Counted from the first letter of the stretch, positions 27,035-36,587 are shown. The stretch: 64,000 bases of DNA from Bacteroidota bacterium (GCA_021780815.1 JAJXYC010000013.1:124001-188000), one strand, 5' to 3'. Program-made: numbers and translations. The notes: generated from the letters alone by a model not told the origin.

Positions 27035-27654
27035 TTATATCATTGATATTTATAGCTATAATTAGTTATTTAATAGGTTCAATTCCTTTTGCTTTAATTT
27101 TATCTAAAATATTTGCAGGATATGACATTAGACAAGAAGGCTCAAAAAATATTGGGGCAAGAAATAGTTACGAAGTAACAGGTAAAAAATGGATTGGTCT
27201 TTCAGTATTATTGCTTGATATGAGCAAAGGTTTGCTCCCAGCATTTTTATCAAAATTTCTTAATGGTTCAATTGATTGTGCTTTATTTGCCTTGCTTTTT
27301 GCAGTAATTGGGCATAATTTTAGTGCTTTTATTAAATTTAAAGGTGGTAGGGGACTTTCCACTGCCTTTGGCGGATTTCTTTATATAGCGCCATTAGTGC
27401 CAGTTATATGGCTTTTGCTTTATCTGATAGCCAGAATTATTAAAGATGATGTTCATTTTAAAAGTGCTTTTGCTACAACTCTTGTTCCTTTGATATTATT
27501 TATTCGTTCTGATAAAATTTTTAGTGAATACAACTTTCAAGGTTTATTTGCTTTGAAATATTATCCATATATTTCAATTTTAATATGTCTGGTAATTTTG
27601 CTTAAACATATAGAGCCAATTAAGAACCAAATATTAAAAATCAATCAAAAATAA
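27031..27654 (+). CDS. plsY: Acyl-phosphate:glycerol-3-phosphate acyltransferase
   Basis: 207 residues with about five membrane helices. Family motifs are present: the first loop GSIPFALILSK, GSKNIGARNSYEVTGK and the GHNFSAFIKFKGGRGLSTAFGG loop. PlsY makes lysophosphatidic acid from acyl phosphate and glycerol-3-phosphate, the first step of phospholipid synthesis. Position 46 in SKNIGARN differs slightly from the usual SGNIGATN. The start overlaps the permease stop (ATGA), so translation is coupled. Confidence 0.95.
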   Translation: MIISLIFIAIISYLIGSIPFALILSKIFAGYDIRQEGSKNIGARNSYEVTGKKWIGLSVLLLDMSKGLLPAFLSKFLNGSIDCALFALLFAVIGHNFSAFIKFKGGRGLSTAFGGFLYIAPLVPVIWLLLYLIARIIKDDVHFKSAFATTLVPLILFIRSDKIFSEYNFQGLFALKYYPYISILICLVILLKHIEPIKNQILKINQK

Positions 27655-27669
27655 AATTTTTCAATAATG

Positions 27670-27706
27670 ATTTGTAATTCTAAATAAGTTTAAAAGAATT
27701 ACAAAT
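27670..27706. terminator. Hairpin between plsY and the deaminase gene
   Basis: A perfect 12-base inverted repeat (27670-27681 with 27695-27706) with a 13-base loop lies 16 bases after the plsY stop. No clear T run follows. Confidence 0.5.
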
Positions 27707-27729
27707 TTAGATAAGCGTTAACCAGATTA

Positions 27730-27761
27730 TTGTTTTTATTGCCAATAATTTCATATTTTTG
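27730..27761 (+). promoter_or_regulatory. Bacteroidota-type promoter before the dCMP deaminase gene
   Basis: A -33 TTG at 27730-27732 is followed 21 bases later by the -7 box TATTTTTG at 27754-27761. The ATG comes 24 bases after the -7 box. Confidence 0.55.
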
Positions 27762-27784
27762 TATTCTTTGAAAAGTAGATAACG

Positions 27785-28333
27785 ATGAAAAGACCAGATT
27801 GGGACCAACTTTATATAACATTATGCTATTTAATTGGAATGCGTAGCAAAGACCCAATGACGCACGTAGGTTCTGTTATTGTAGATTCCGATAATGTCCT
27901 TGTTTCTACTGGTTATAATTCTTTACCACGAGGCGTTGAAATTGACCGAGAAGCAAAAAGAACCAGCAGAGAGGACAGTGAAAAATATTATTGGATAGAG
28001 CATGCCGAAAGAAATGCAATTTATAACGCCGCACGAAGAGGTACAGTTTTAAAAGGGTGTAAACTATATGTTCCTTGGACACCATGTGCTGATTGTGCCC
28101 GTGCTATTATCCAAACTGGTATTGACGAAGTAATTATCCATCAAAATGGTCAAGACTTTTACGACCAACATACAGATGGAAAATGGAAAAATGCACACCA
28201 AAGAACATTGACTATGTTCTTAGAATCAGGTGTGAGAACTCGTTTTGTAACTTGTGAAGTTGTGAATCCTGAAATTTATATGAATGGGAAAATTCTGCCC
28301 GCCAATATATTTTTAAATTATAAAGGAGATTAG
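27785..28333 (+). CDS. Deoxycytidylate (dCMP) deaminase
   Basis: 182 residues. The zinc deaminase signature is H73-A-E75 followed by PWTPC101-ADC104. The N-terminal MTHVGSVIVD and the asparagine in GYNSLP match dCMP deaminase family proteins. It supplies dUMP for thymidylate synthesis, or acts on a related cytosine nucleotide. It stands alone with its own promoter. Confidence 0.9.
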   Translation: MKRPDWDQLYITLCYLIGMRSKDPMTHVGSVIVDSDNVLVSTGYNSLPRGVEIDREAKRTSREDSEKYYWIEHAERNAIYNAARRGTVLKGCKLYVPWTPCADCARAIIQTGIDEVIIHQNGQDFYDQHTDGKWKNAHQRTLTMFLESGVRTRFVTCEVVNPEIYMNGKILPANIFLNYKGD

Positions 28334-28403
28334 TTATTTTATAATTTTTATATATTGATTTTTAAGATTTTCACAAATTAAAAAAAAATACTTGCAATAG
28401 AAT

Positions 28404-28754
28404 TTATTTTTTTGGTCCTCGTTTTCCATGCCTCATTTGTTTTCCTTGACCACCTTTCATACAATTAGAATTTGGGATACATTGATGTTGCCCATTATTT
28501 TTTTGTAGACCCATTCCACGTCCGCATCGGTTATCATTAATTCCATCACCATCTTTATCAATAAAAACATCATTTGGTGAGTTTTGGGTTGGAGTATTTA
28601 TTCTAGATGTATCGGCTACTGGTAACTGCTTTTCAATTTTTTTTGCCGCTTCTTTATTTTGGGCTAAATTCTCTTGCCCAAAAGCATTTGAATTTAACAC
28701 AAAGTTAAATAGCATACAAATGATGATAATTCCAAAATAATTTTTCCTTTTCAT
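28404..28754 (-). CDS. Small secreted protein with a DxDxDG metal-binding loop
   Basis: 116 residues from the ATG at 28754; a strong site GGAGGA at 28762-28767 fixes this start. The signal peptide ends SNAFGQ. The mature protein has an acidic loop DKDGDGINDN (EF-hand or thrombospondin type 3 style calcium site) followed by a tail rich in Gly, Gln, Met, Cys, His and Lys (CGRGMG, HQCIP, NCMKGG, MRHGKRGPKK). The tail could bind transition metal. It lies downstream of the sensor kinase and sigma-54 activator genes on the same strand. A TAATTTTG box on the same strand lies at 28791-28798. I know no family for it. Confidence 0.7.
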   Translation of the reverse strand: MKRKNYFGIIIICMLFNFVLNSNAFGQENLAQNKEAAKKIEKQLPVADTSRINTPTQNSPNDVFIDKDGDGINDNRCGRGMGLQKNNGQHQCIPNSNCMKGGQGKQMRHGKRGPKK

Positions 28755-28884
28755 TTTTTCGTCCTCCAAATGGGACATAAATAATATTACCAAAATTATA
28801 CCAAAAATTTTAATTATTTATTATATCGTTTATTATCAATATCTTAAAACGAAAATCTTGCTTTTCTATTAAGCAAATTAGTAT

Positions 28885-28925
28885 GACAATTTTGTCGCAA
28901 AAACAATCAAGCCGACAAAATTGTC
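28885..28925. terminator. Inverted repeat after the sigma-54 activator gene
   Basis: A perfect 13-base inverted repeat, GACAATTTTGTCG (28885-28897) and its complement (28913-28925), spans 41 bases. The right arm is itself a near-palindrome, CCGACAAAATTGTCGG at 28912-28927. Read on the minus strand it is a hairpin followed by a T run, so it can end the regulator transcript. Its symmetry also fits an operator for the small-protein gene downstream. Confidence 0.6.
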
Positions 28926-28930
28926 GGTTC

Positions 28931-30307
28931 TTATTTTTTTAATTTAGATAATTTATATCTTAAAGTTCTTTCTGAAATATTTAAGAGTTCGGCAGCTTTG
29001 GTTTGGTTACCATTAGTTTCTTCTAAAGCTTTGAAAATCAAAGTCTTTTCTAGATTATCGACCTTTTCGTTTAAATCGCCAATTTCTATTTCATCAAGAA
29101 TATTGTTTTTGTTATTACTTTTTGATAAAAGATAATTTGGCAAATCTTCTACTTTAATAGTATTATCACGTGTTAGAACAACAGACCTTTGAATTAAATT
29201 TTCTAATTCACGGATATTCCCGGGAAATTCATATTTCATAATTGTATCTAATGCTTCCGATGAAATATTAGTTACTTTTTTGTTATTTAAATTAGAATAA
29301 TATTCAATAAAATGTTTAACTAACATAGGGATATCTAATTTACGATTTTTTAAAGGAGGTAAAGTTAAAGATACAACATTTAATCGGTAAAAAAGATCTT
29401 CACGAAACTCATTGTTTTGTATCATTTGTTCTAATTTACGATTAGTTGCAGAAATTATTCTAACATCTAATTTAATAATTTTATTATTACCGAGCCTTTG
29501 AATTTCACCGAATTGTAAAGTACGGAGTAATTTTACTTGAATAGAAAGTGGAATATCGCCGACTTCGTCAATAAATAAAGTTCCTTTATCAGCTTCTTCA
29601 AATTTTCCAACTCGAGAAGAAATTGCACCAGTAAAAGCACCTTTTTCAAATCCGAAGAGTTCACTTTCAAAAAGAGTTTCAGGCAAAGCAGCACAATTAA
29701 CAACAACAAATGGCTTTTCTGCTCTATCGGAAGAAGAATGTATAGCACGTGCAATTAATTCTTTACCTGTTCCACTTTCTCCACGTAGAAGAACTGGTGC
29801 TTTTGATTTTGCTACACGTCCGGCAGTATTGATGACTTCTTCCATTTCTCTACTATTGGAAATAATTAAGTCAAAAGAATACTTCTCCCTCAAAGTTTGC
29901 TTGATTAATTCATTTTCCTTAATTAAAAATTGAGTTTCTTTTAAATTTCTTATCAATTCAAGTAATTCAAGTAAATCTATAGGTTTGGTAAGATAATTAT
30001 AAGCATTTTTTTGCATTAATCTTACTGCATTTTGTATTGTTCCAAAAGCAGTAATAATAACAATTGGAATTAAAGGATTTATCAATTGAATTTTTTCTAA
30101 TACTTCTTCACCGGTAATATCAGGCATTTGGTAATCTGTTAAAACTAAATCTATTTTGTTGTTTTGACAAATATCAACTCCGTCTGTGCCATTTGCCGCA
30201 GTGAAAATTTTAAATCCTTTCTTTGTCAAGAAATCATTTAATAAAGTCCTTTGACTTTCTTCATCATCAATAATTAAAATATTGAAATTTTGTAACAAAT
30301 TGCTCAT
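28931..30307 (-). CDS. NtrC-family sigma-54-dependent response regulator
   Basis: 458 residues from the ATG at 30307; a GTG two codons earlier is also possible. The receiver has phospho-acceptor D58 (LVLTDYQMPD). The AAA+ domain has the Walker A GESGTGKE, the sigma-54 contact loop GAFTGA and FIDEVGD. A Fis-type helix-turn-helix ends the protein (NQTKAAELLNISERTLRYK). It opens sigma-54 promoters when phosphorylated, most likely by the kinase encoded 7 bases upstream on the same strand. Confidence 0.95.
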   Translation of the reverse strand: MSNLLQNFNILIIDDEESQRTLLNDFLTKKGFKIFTAANGTDGVDICQNNKIDLVLTDYQMPDITGEEVLEKIQLINPLIPIVIITAFGTIQNAVRLMQKNAYNYLTKPIDLLELLELIRNLKETQFLIKENELIKQTLREKYSFDLIISNSREMEEVINTAGRVAKSKAPVLLRGESGTGKELIARAIHSSSDRAEKPFVVVNCAALPETLFESELFGFEKGAFTGAISSRVGKFEEADKGTLFIDEVGDIPLSIQVKLLRTLQFGEIQRLGNNKIIKLDVRIISATNRKLEQMIQNNEFREDLFYRLNVVSLTLPPLKNRKLDIPMLVKHFIEYYSNLNNKKVTNISSEALDTIMKYEFPGNIRELENLIQRSVVLTRDNTIKVEDLPNYLLSKSNNKNNILDEIEIGDLNEKVDNLEKTLIFKALEETNGNQTKAAELLNISERTLRYKLSKLKK

Positions 30308-30314
30308 AATCACT

Positions 30315-32327
30315 CTAACTTAAATTATGTGAGTTTGGTAAAGTAATTTCAAATGTTGTTCCTTTATTTATAGAACTACTACAAACAATTTCGCCATTGT
30401 GTTCAGAAACAATTTGATGAACAATTGCAAGCCCTAATCCATTGCCATTCTTTTTGGTTGTATAATATAAAGAAAATATTTTGTTCTTTTTGTCTTCTGG
30501 AATACCTTTCCCACTATCAGTTATTTTAATAATAGTTTGTTCCAAAGTTTGTTGTGTGCTTATTACAATATCTCCGCCATCAGGCATTGCTTCAATTGAG
30601 TTTTGTATTAAATTTATTAATACTTGTTTTATTTTGTTCGCATCAATTTCTGAAAAAGTATATTGTTCGTAATTTTTATATATATTAATTTTGTATTTTT
30701 TTGCTTGATTTTCCATCAAAGAAGTAATTTCATCAACTATTTCATTTAAATTTACTCGCTGAAAATTTAATTTGGGAGGGCGAGCAAAACTTAGAAATTG
30801 CTCAATGATATTATTAATTCTTTTAATTTCATTTTTTAATATTCTGAGCATACGTTGGAACTCTTCGTCGTTAGCTTTGACTTCAAATTCTATCTGAAAT
30901 CTTTGAATTATAATATTAATTGCGTTTAAAGGGTTACGTATCTCATGAGCGATGCCTGATGCAAGTTCTCCAATAACAGATTGTTGTTCTTTAACTTCTA
31001 ATTGCTTTTGAACTTTTAATTGATCAGTAATGTCTTTAATTAAAATAATTATAGTTTCAAGACTATTTTCATTAAAGATGATGTTTGTAGTTGAGGAAAG
31101 AAATCGTTCAATTGAATCGATAGTAATATATTTAACTTTTTCTAATAAAATTGATTTTTTAGTAGCAAGTGCTTCTTTTACATTGAACAAGTCAATATTA
31201 AATAAGTTAAAGTAATCTTGATTTAAGGCAACATTTTGAGAAATATTGAGTGTTTTAGCTATTGCATCATTGAAAACGATTATTTTCATTTCAGAATCTA
31301 ATGCAATAACTCCATCAGCAATATTGCTTAAAATAAAATTTAAATGTGCTTTGATTTTTGAATGCTCAATATTTAATGTAGTAAGTTTCTTTCTTGTTAA
31401 AATATAGGACATTAAAACAACCAAAATCACGAAGGTTAAAATCGCTGCGAACAAAATTCTTTCGGAAGAACTTTGCCGAACTTCTTCTATTTGAACAAGA
31501 CTAAACCCAATACGAGTAAGGATTTCATCATTATTATTAATAGAAAATGGCTTAATGATTTCCAATACTTTTTGACCACGATATTGACTAAATCTGGTAT
31601 CCATTGATTGATTAGAGAAGGAATGGAGTAAAAAAGGATCACTTTGAATCGAAGGAGTTTCTAAGTAGTTATCTGACGCGGCATAAATACCATTTTTATC
31701 TTGTAAAATAATATATTTTATATCAGAGTTTTTTAGAAATTCTGCAATTTTTGCACCAATCCCAAAACTTCTTCTTAATTCAATTAAATTGCGATTTTTA
31801 ATACCGATTAATATGAAACCTTTGGACTGTGTTCTTTTTCGTAACAATAAATACATTGTATTGTTTGTATAAGGATTTTCCATTGTGCCTAAATCAAGAT
31901 AAGAAACATTCGCATCTTTGAGATAGTTTATATAATTAAGAAGTTCGTTTGAAGGTGATTTAGAATGAATTGAATCTGCATTTGAAATTTGTAAGTTCCC
32001 ATTATTGTCCAAGTATTCAATATTTGTAATTTCAAATTCATCGGCTATACTTTTTATTTGTTTTAAACTTGGATTACCAGTATTATTAATATGGTCAGCA
32101 AGAGCAGCTGCTGTATTTAACTCATTGATAATAAAATCTTCTAATTGAAGATTAGATTCAAGAGTATGTTGAAAATCTAAATTAATAGTAGTTATAATAG
32201 AGTTAGCTTGTGTTATTTCAATTTGGTCTAAATTGTCCTGATTTTGATAATAATCAAAAACTAAAAATGAAATTATCACAATGCTTGAAAGTAGGACTAA
32301 AACGATTATGAGTTTGATTTTGTTCAT
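30315..32327 (-). CDS. Sensor histidine kinase with extracytoplasmic and PAS domains
   Basis: 670 residues. A membrane helix (7-27) and a second (about 294-313) enclose a large periplasmic sensor of about 260 residues that resembles a Cache-type fold (YIILQDKNGIYAASDN). A PAS domain follows (about 325-440; ADGVIALDSEMKIIVFN), then HisKA with His461 in GIAHEIRNPLNAI and a HATPase domain (NLIQNSIEAMPDGG, GNGLGLAIVHQ). It should act on the sigma-54 regulator encoded next. recX ends 16 bases upstream, so the three genes may share a transcript. Confidence 0.93.
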   Translation of the reverse strand: MNKIKLIIVLVLLSSIVIISFLVFDYYQNQDNLDQIEITQANSIITTINLDFQHTLESNLQLEDFIINELNTAAALADHINNTGNPSLKQIKSIADEFEITNIEYLDNNGNLQISNADSIHSKSPSNELLNYINYLKDANVSYLDLGTMENPYTNNTMYLLLRKRTQSKGFILIGIKNRNLIELRRSFGIGAKIAEFLKNSDIKYIILQDKNGIYAASDNYLETPSIQSDPFLLHSFSNQSMDTRFSQYRGQKVLEIIKPFSINNNDEILTRIGFSLVQIEEVRQSSSERILFAAILTFVILVVLMSYILTRKKLTTLNIEHSKIKAHLNFILSNIADGVIALDSEMKIIVFNDAIAKTLNISQNVALNQDYFNLFNIDLFNVKEALATKKSILLEKVKYITIDSIERFLSSTTNIIFNENSLETIIILIKDITDQLKVQKQLEVKEQQSVIGELASGIAHEIRNPLNAINIIIQRFQIEFEVKANDEEFQRMLRILKNEIKRINNIIEQFLSFARPPKLNFQRVNLNEIVDEITSLMENQAKKYKINIYKNYEQYTFSEIDANKIKQVLINLIQNSIEAMPDGGDIVISTQQTLEQTIIKITDSGKGIPEDKKNKIFSLYYTTKKNGNGLGLAIVHQIVSEHNGEIVCSSSINKGTTFEITLPNSHNLS

Positions 32328-32343
32328 TTCGTAAATTTAAAAT

Positions 32344-33015
32344 TTACTCAAAATCAGCAGGATTTTCTAATTGGTCTGCTTTAAAATCAAATTTACCGAG
32401 TGTTTTTCTAATTATTATGCTCGAAATACCCCTTGTTTTTAGTAAGTTATATGCATAAGAATAACGATTTGTAGGTTTTTTGCTTAAAATATTTTTTTTC
32501 TTTTTATCAATTAATCTTTGAGCAATTTTTTCTTCATCTTCATCGTTTTCTATTGTAGTGTTGAGGACTTTGTTTATAATTTCTTGTTCAATGCCCTTTT
32601 TGAGTAATTCTTGTTCTATTCTGTGCTTCCCATAATTTTTTCTATTTGCATAAAATTGAATAGCAATTTTTGCAAATTTGAAATCATCAATTAACTTATA
32701 TTCATTTAAAAAGTCAATTGAAGTATTAATTTCTTCTGGTGTGTAATGTTTCTGTTGCAAATAATCTAATATTTGCTTTTTGCTCCGAACTCTTCGAGAG
32801 GCAAAATTAAAAGCAACTTTTTTAATTTCCAAGATACTGTTATCATCAATAATTGTTTGATATAGTTCTTCTGAAAGTTTTTCGCCCTTTTTAAGAGAAT
32901 ACTTTAGGACAATATCTAAATTTAACAAGAGACTCTCGCCATCAGTAAATTCAATCACTGTTTTGTTCTGTTGGTTTGCTTTTTTTATTAAAGAAATAGT
33001 TTTTGTTAATCCCAT
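32344..33015 (-). CDS. recX: RecX family regulator of RecA
   Basis: 223 residues, longer than the usual 150-200. Three-helix RecX repeats are visible: AFNFASRRVRSKKQILDYLQQK, then INTSIDFLNEYKLIDDFKFAKI with the FA(K/R) pattern, and a second ring RYSYAYNLLKTRGI. About 60 residues lead in before the first repeat. RecX blocks extension of RecA filaments. recA itself is not in the window; recX instead starts a kinase operon. Confidence 0.88.
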   Translation of the reverse strand: MGLTKTISLIKKANQQNKTVIEFTDGESLLLNLDIVLKYSLKKGEKLSEELYQTIIDDNSILEIKKVAFNFASRRVRSKKQILDYLQQKHYTPEEINTSIDFLNEYKLIDDFKFAKIAIQFYANRKNYGKHRIEQELLKKGIEQEIINKVLNTTIENDEDEEKIAQRLIDKKKKNILSKKPTNRYSYAYNLLKTRGISSIIIRKTLGKFDFKADQLENPADFE

Positions 33016-33220
33016 AAATCAATTTAACCCATTGAATTTTTTTTAATTTTAAATTAAATAAATAGAATTCCTGTTAAATATAATAACGAACGAATTGAAT
33101 TTTTGTTACTTTAATTTAGTAAATATTCATTTGCAATAAATTTTACTTAATTTTGTTTTTATTAAAACATTCAAAATTAAAAAAATAATTATAAAGAACA
33201 AAACAGAATATAGAAAATAA

Positions 33221-33973
33221 ATGTTATCAATAAAGCAATATATGTTTAGTCATAAATTATTAATAGTGGCGCATAGAGGTTCTTCTGGAACTGCTCCTGA
33301 AAACACACGTGCCGCATACTTAAAAGCATTAGAATTACAAGTTCCTGCTATTGAAATTGATGTTCATTTGACTAAAGATTTTGAAGTTGTTGCTTTTCAT
33401 GATGATTTTTTAACAAGAACTTCGCAGTCTGATTTATCTATCAACCAAATAAATTTGAATGACTTGGAAAATTACGAAATCGGTTCTTGGTTTAGTGAAG
33501 AATTTGCAAAAGAGCGTATTTTAACTTTAGATAATGTTTTGCAATTAATTGTCAATAAAGCCTATTTAATTGTTGAAATTAAGCCATCAAACTACTTCCC
33601 CGAATTATTAATACAAAAAATACTTGAAACTATTGAAAAATATAAATATTCACAGAAAACAGTTCTTGTTTCTTTCGATTTTGAATTAGTTAAAATAATA
33701 AAAAATATAAATAAAAAATATCTTACTGCGGCAATTAAAATTCCCGAATTTGATTTGTTGCCGGCAAAAATTCAATCTATCTCAAATTGTGATGCTGTAA
33801 TTTGTTCTTTTTCTGAATTAACTGATAAGTTTATGGAAAATGCAAAACAGAACAATATACCGATTGGGATTTATGATGTTGATTCAAAAGATGAATTTTT
33901 CGTAGCAATAAATAAAGGTGTAATTGGAATTGGTACAAATTATCCTGAAATTATGTTAAAATTAATAGAATAA
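33221..33973 (+). CDS. Glycerophosphodiester phosphodiesterase
   Basis: 250 residues, cytoplasmic (no signal peptide). The catalytic motif is HRGSSGTAPENT near residue 18, the metal-binding pair is in IEIDVHLTKD and the second His is in AFHDDFLTR. It hydrolyses glycerophosphodiesters to glycerol-3-phosphate and alcohol, which could feed plsY. A TAATTTTG box lies at 33148-33155, and DUF971 follows after 5 bases. Confidence 0.92.
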   Translation: MLSIKQYMFSHKLLIVAHRGSSGTAPENTRAAYLKALELQVPAIEIDVHLTKDFEVVAFHDDFLTRTSQSDLSINQINLNDLENYEIGSWFSEEFAKERILTLDNVLQLIVNKAYLIVEIKPSNYFPELLIQKILETIEKYKYSQKTVLVSFDFELVKIIKNINKKYLTAAIKIPEFDLLPAKIQSISNCDAVICSFSELTDKFMENAKQNNIPIGIYDVDSKDEFFVAINKGVIGIGTNYPEIMLKLIE

Positions 33974-33978
33974 AGACT

Positions 33979-34356
33979 ATGAATAATCAAAAACCAAAAA
34001 AAATTTACAGACCAAAACCTTATTTAATATCTGTAGAATTTGAAGATGGATCTAAATTTACAATTAAATTACAATCATTAAGAGATAATTGTCCTTGTGC
34101 TGAATGTATAGGCGAAGAATTTCCAAGTATTGATGGAAAGAAGCGAATCACCGTTCCTGGATTAAATACAATGAAGCCCGGAAAATACGAATTAAAAGAA
34201 CTTAATGTTGTTGGGAATTATGGCATTCAGCCTGTTTGGGGTGATGGACACGATTCCGGTTTGTATTTGTGGGAGCAAATACGGGAAATTTTTGAAAAGA
34301 ATAATTTAATCGAAGAAGAAATTCAAAAGTTAGAAAACAAGTATAATAAGAATTAA
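33979..34356 (+). CDS. DUF971 domain protein
   Basis: 125 residues. It has the compact DUF971 fold seen at the N-terminus of gamma-butyrobetaine hydroxylase: VEFEDGSKFTI, LRDNCPCAECIGE with a Cys pair, ELNVVGNYGIQPVWGDGHDSGLYLWEQIREI. The Cys/His set (CPCAEC, GDGH) probably holds a metal. As a standalone protein it is often found near Fe-S cluster genes, though not here. Its function is unknown. It is probably cotranscribed with the phosphodiesterase. Confidence 0.85.
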   Translation: MNNQKPKKIYRPKPYLISVEFEDGSKFTIKLQSLRDNCPCAECIGEEFPSIDGKKRITVPGLNTMKPGKYELKELNVVGNYGIQPVWGDGHDSGLYLWEQIREIFEKNNLIEEEIQKLENKYNKN

Positions 34357-34372
34357 AAAAATATTTAATATT

Positions 34373-34396
34373 TATTATAACAACTATTATAACAAC
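34373..34396. repeat. 12-base tandem duplication upstream of hutU
   Basis: TATTATAACAAC occurs twice head to tail with no mismatch in the 173-base gap before hutU. The rest of the gap shows no gene and no clear terminator hairpin. Confidence 0.8.
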
Positions 34397-34529
34397 AAAA
34401 TTATCTTAAATAAATTTTACCAATTAGTTCCATTTCGTTTAATTAATTTGGCAAAGGATAGTTTTGCTGTTTGGTAACAATGATTATTATTAGCAAATGT
34501 TGTGAAATAAAAATGATTATAAAAGTATT

Positions 34530-36530
34530 ATGAACAATTTATCATTTCAAGAAGAAATTTTACAAGGTATTCCTGATTATTTGCCTGAGATGCAGTCGTT
34601 TGATGCGAATATAAGTAGAGCGCCAAAAAGGAAAGATATTTTAACTAACGAAGAAAAGAAATTAGCCTTAAAGAATGCTTTACGCTATTTTAATCCAAAA
34701 TTCCATAAAGAATTAGCCGAAGAATTTGCAGAGGAACTTCATATTTATGGTAGGATTTATATGTATCGTTTCAGACCTATTCACAAAATTTATGCTCGTT
34801 CAATTGATATATATCCAGCAAAATCTATGCAAGCCGCATCAATTATGTTGATGATACAAAATAATTTAGATAGTGATGTTGCACAACATCCTTATGAACT
34901 TATAACTTATGGTGGAAATGGTGCAGTATTCCAAAATTGGGCACAATATCGTTTAACGATGAAGTATCTTGCCGAAATGACCGATGAACAAACGTTGTCA
35001 ATGTATTCAGGACATCCAATGGGACTTTTCCCTTCACATAAAGAAGCTCCACGAGTGGTTGTTACTAATGGGATGGTGATTCCAAATTATTCATCAAAAG
35101 ACCATTATGAAAAATTTAATGCTCTCGGTGTTTCTCAGTATGGACAAATGACAGCAGGTTCGTATATGTATATTGGGCCACAGGGAATTGTCCATGGGAC
35201 TACAATTACTTTGCTTAATGCAGAAAGATTACGGACAGGTGAAGATTTAAGTGGGAAAGTATTTGTTACCTCGGGATTAGGTGGAATGTCAGGAGCACAA
35301 GCAAAAGCTTCTGTAATAAGTGGGGCAGTAGGTGTTATTGCTGAGATTAATCCTAAAGCATTGTTTAAAAGATATTCGCAAGGCTGGCTTACGGAATACT
35401 ATGAAGATTTGGATAAATTACTTGCTCGTGCAGAAATTGCCAAGAAAAACAAAGAAGCAATTTCAATAGGGTATTTGGGAAATATTGTTGATTTATTGGA
35501 GAAAATGGCAGAATCTAATTTTGCAGTTGAACTTGGTTCTGACCAAACATCTCTGCATAATCCGTATTCAGGTGGATATTATCCTGTTGGCTTGACTTTT
35601 GAAGAGTCAAACAAAATGATGGCGGAAAATCCTGATGAATTCAAAAAGTATGTTCAAACTTCTTTGAAAAGGCAAGTTCAAGCAATTAATAAACTTGCTT
35701 TACGTGGTATGTTCTTCTGGGATTATGGTAATGCTTTTTTATTAGAAGCAAGTAGAGCAGGTGCAGACATTATAAATGGGAATAAATTCAAATATCCTTC
35801 TTATGTTGAAAATATTATGGGACCGCTTTGTTTTGATTATGGCTTTGGTCCATTCCGTTGGGTTTGCACGTCAGGTAATCCGAAAGATTTAGCAAAAACT
35901 GATGAAATTGCGTCTAATATTATTCAAGAAATGCTTAAAGATGCTCCGAAAGACATTCAACAACAATTAAGAGATAATTTAAAATGGATTCAAGAAGCAG
36001 GCAAAAATAATCTTGTTGTTGGTTCACAAGCTCGTATTCTTTATGCTGATGCAGAAGCAAGAATTAAGATTAGCAAAGCTTTTAATGATGCAATTGCCAA
36101 TGGTGATATTACTGCTCCTATTGTGTTAGGTAGGGATCACCATGATGTTTCAGGGACTGATTCACCTTATCGTGAAACTGCGAATATTTACGATGGTTCT
36201 GCTTTTACTGCCGATATGGCAGTGCAAAATTTTGTTGGTGATAGCTTTCGTGGTGCTACATGGGTTTCCTTGCATAATGGTGGTGGTGTAGGCTGGGGTG
36301 AAGTGGTTAATGGCGGTTTTGGTCTTGTATTAGATGGTTCAAAAGATGCTGAACGAAGATCTAATGCTATGCTCTTTTGGGATGTAAATAACGGTATTTC
36401 AAGACGTAGTTGGGCAAGAAATTCCGGAGCGACGACTGCAATTGAAAGGGCTATGCAGAGTAATCCAAATTTAAAAATTACTTTGCCTAATGTTGCTGAT
36501 GATGAATTAATTAATGGGCTAATTCGTTAA
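34530..36530 (+). CDS. hutU: Urocanate hydratase
   Basis: 666 residues, the longer form of urocanase seen in Bacteroidota rather than the 550-residue enterobacterial one. Conserved blocks include ELITYGGNGAVFQNWAQYRL, MYSGHPMGLFPS, VTSGLGGMSGAQAKA (NAD binding) and GRDHHDVSGTDSPYRET. It converts urocanate to imidazolonepropionate in histidine breakdown, using NAD as a tightly bound cofactor. No other hut gene lies near it. Confidence 0.95.
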   Translation: MNNLSFQEEILQGIPDYLPEMQSFDANISRAPKRKDILTNEEKKLALKNALRYFNPKFHKELAEEFAEELHIYGRIYMYRFRPIHKIYARSIDIYPAKSMQAASIMLMIQNNLDSDVAQHPYELITYGGNGAVFQNWAQYRLTMKYLAEMTDEQTLSMYSGHPMGLFPSHKEAPRVVVTNGMVIPNYSSKDHYEKFNALGVSQYGQMTAGSYMYIGPQGIVHGTTITLLNAERLRTGEDLSGKVFVTSGLGGMSGAQAKASVISGAVGVIAEINPKALFKRYSQGWLTEYYEDLDKLLARAEIAKKNKEAISIGYLGNIVDLLEKMAESNFAVELGSDQTSLHNPYSGGYYPVGLTFEESNKMMAENPDEFKKYVQTSLKRQVQAINKLALRGMFFWDYGNAFLLEASRAGADIINGNKFKYPSYVENIMGPLCFDYGFGPFRWVCTSGNPKDLAKTDEIASNIIQEMLKDAPKDIQQQLRDNLKWIQEAGKNNLVVGSQARILYADAEARIKISKAFNDAIANGDITAPIVLGRDHHDVSGTDSPYRETANIYDGSAFTADMAVQNFVGDSFRGATWVSLHNGGGVGWGEVVNGGFGLVLDGSKDAERRSNAMLFWDVNNGISRRSWARNSGATTAIERAMQSNPNLKITLPNVADDELINGLIR

Positions 36531-36587
36531 TATTGGTAATAATTACTTATTTTTTATATAGTTTTTTTTTAATTTCTTTGTGATTGA

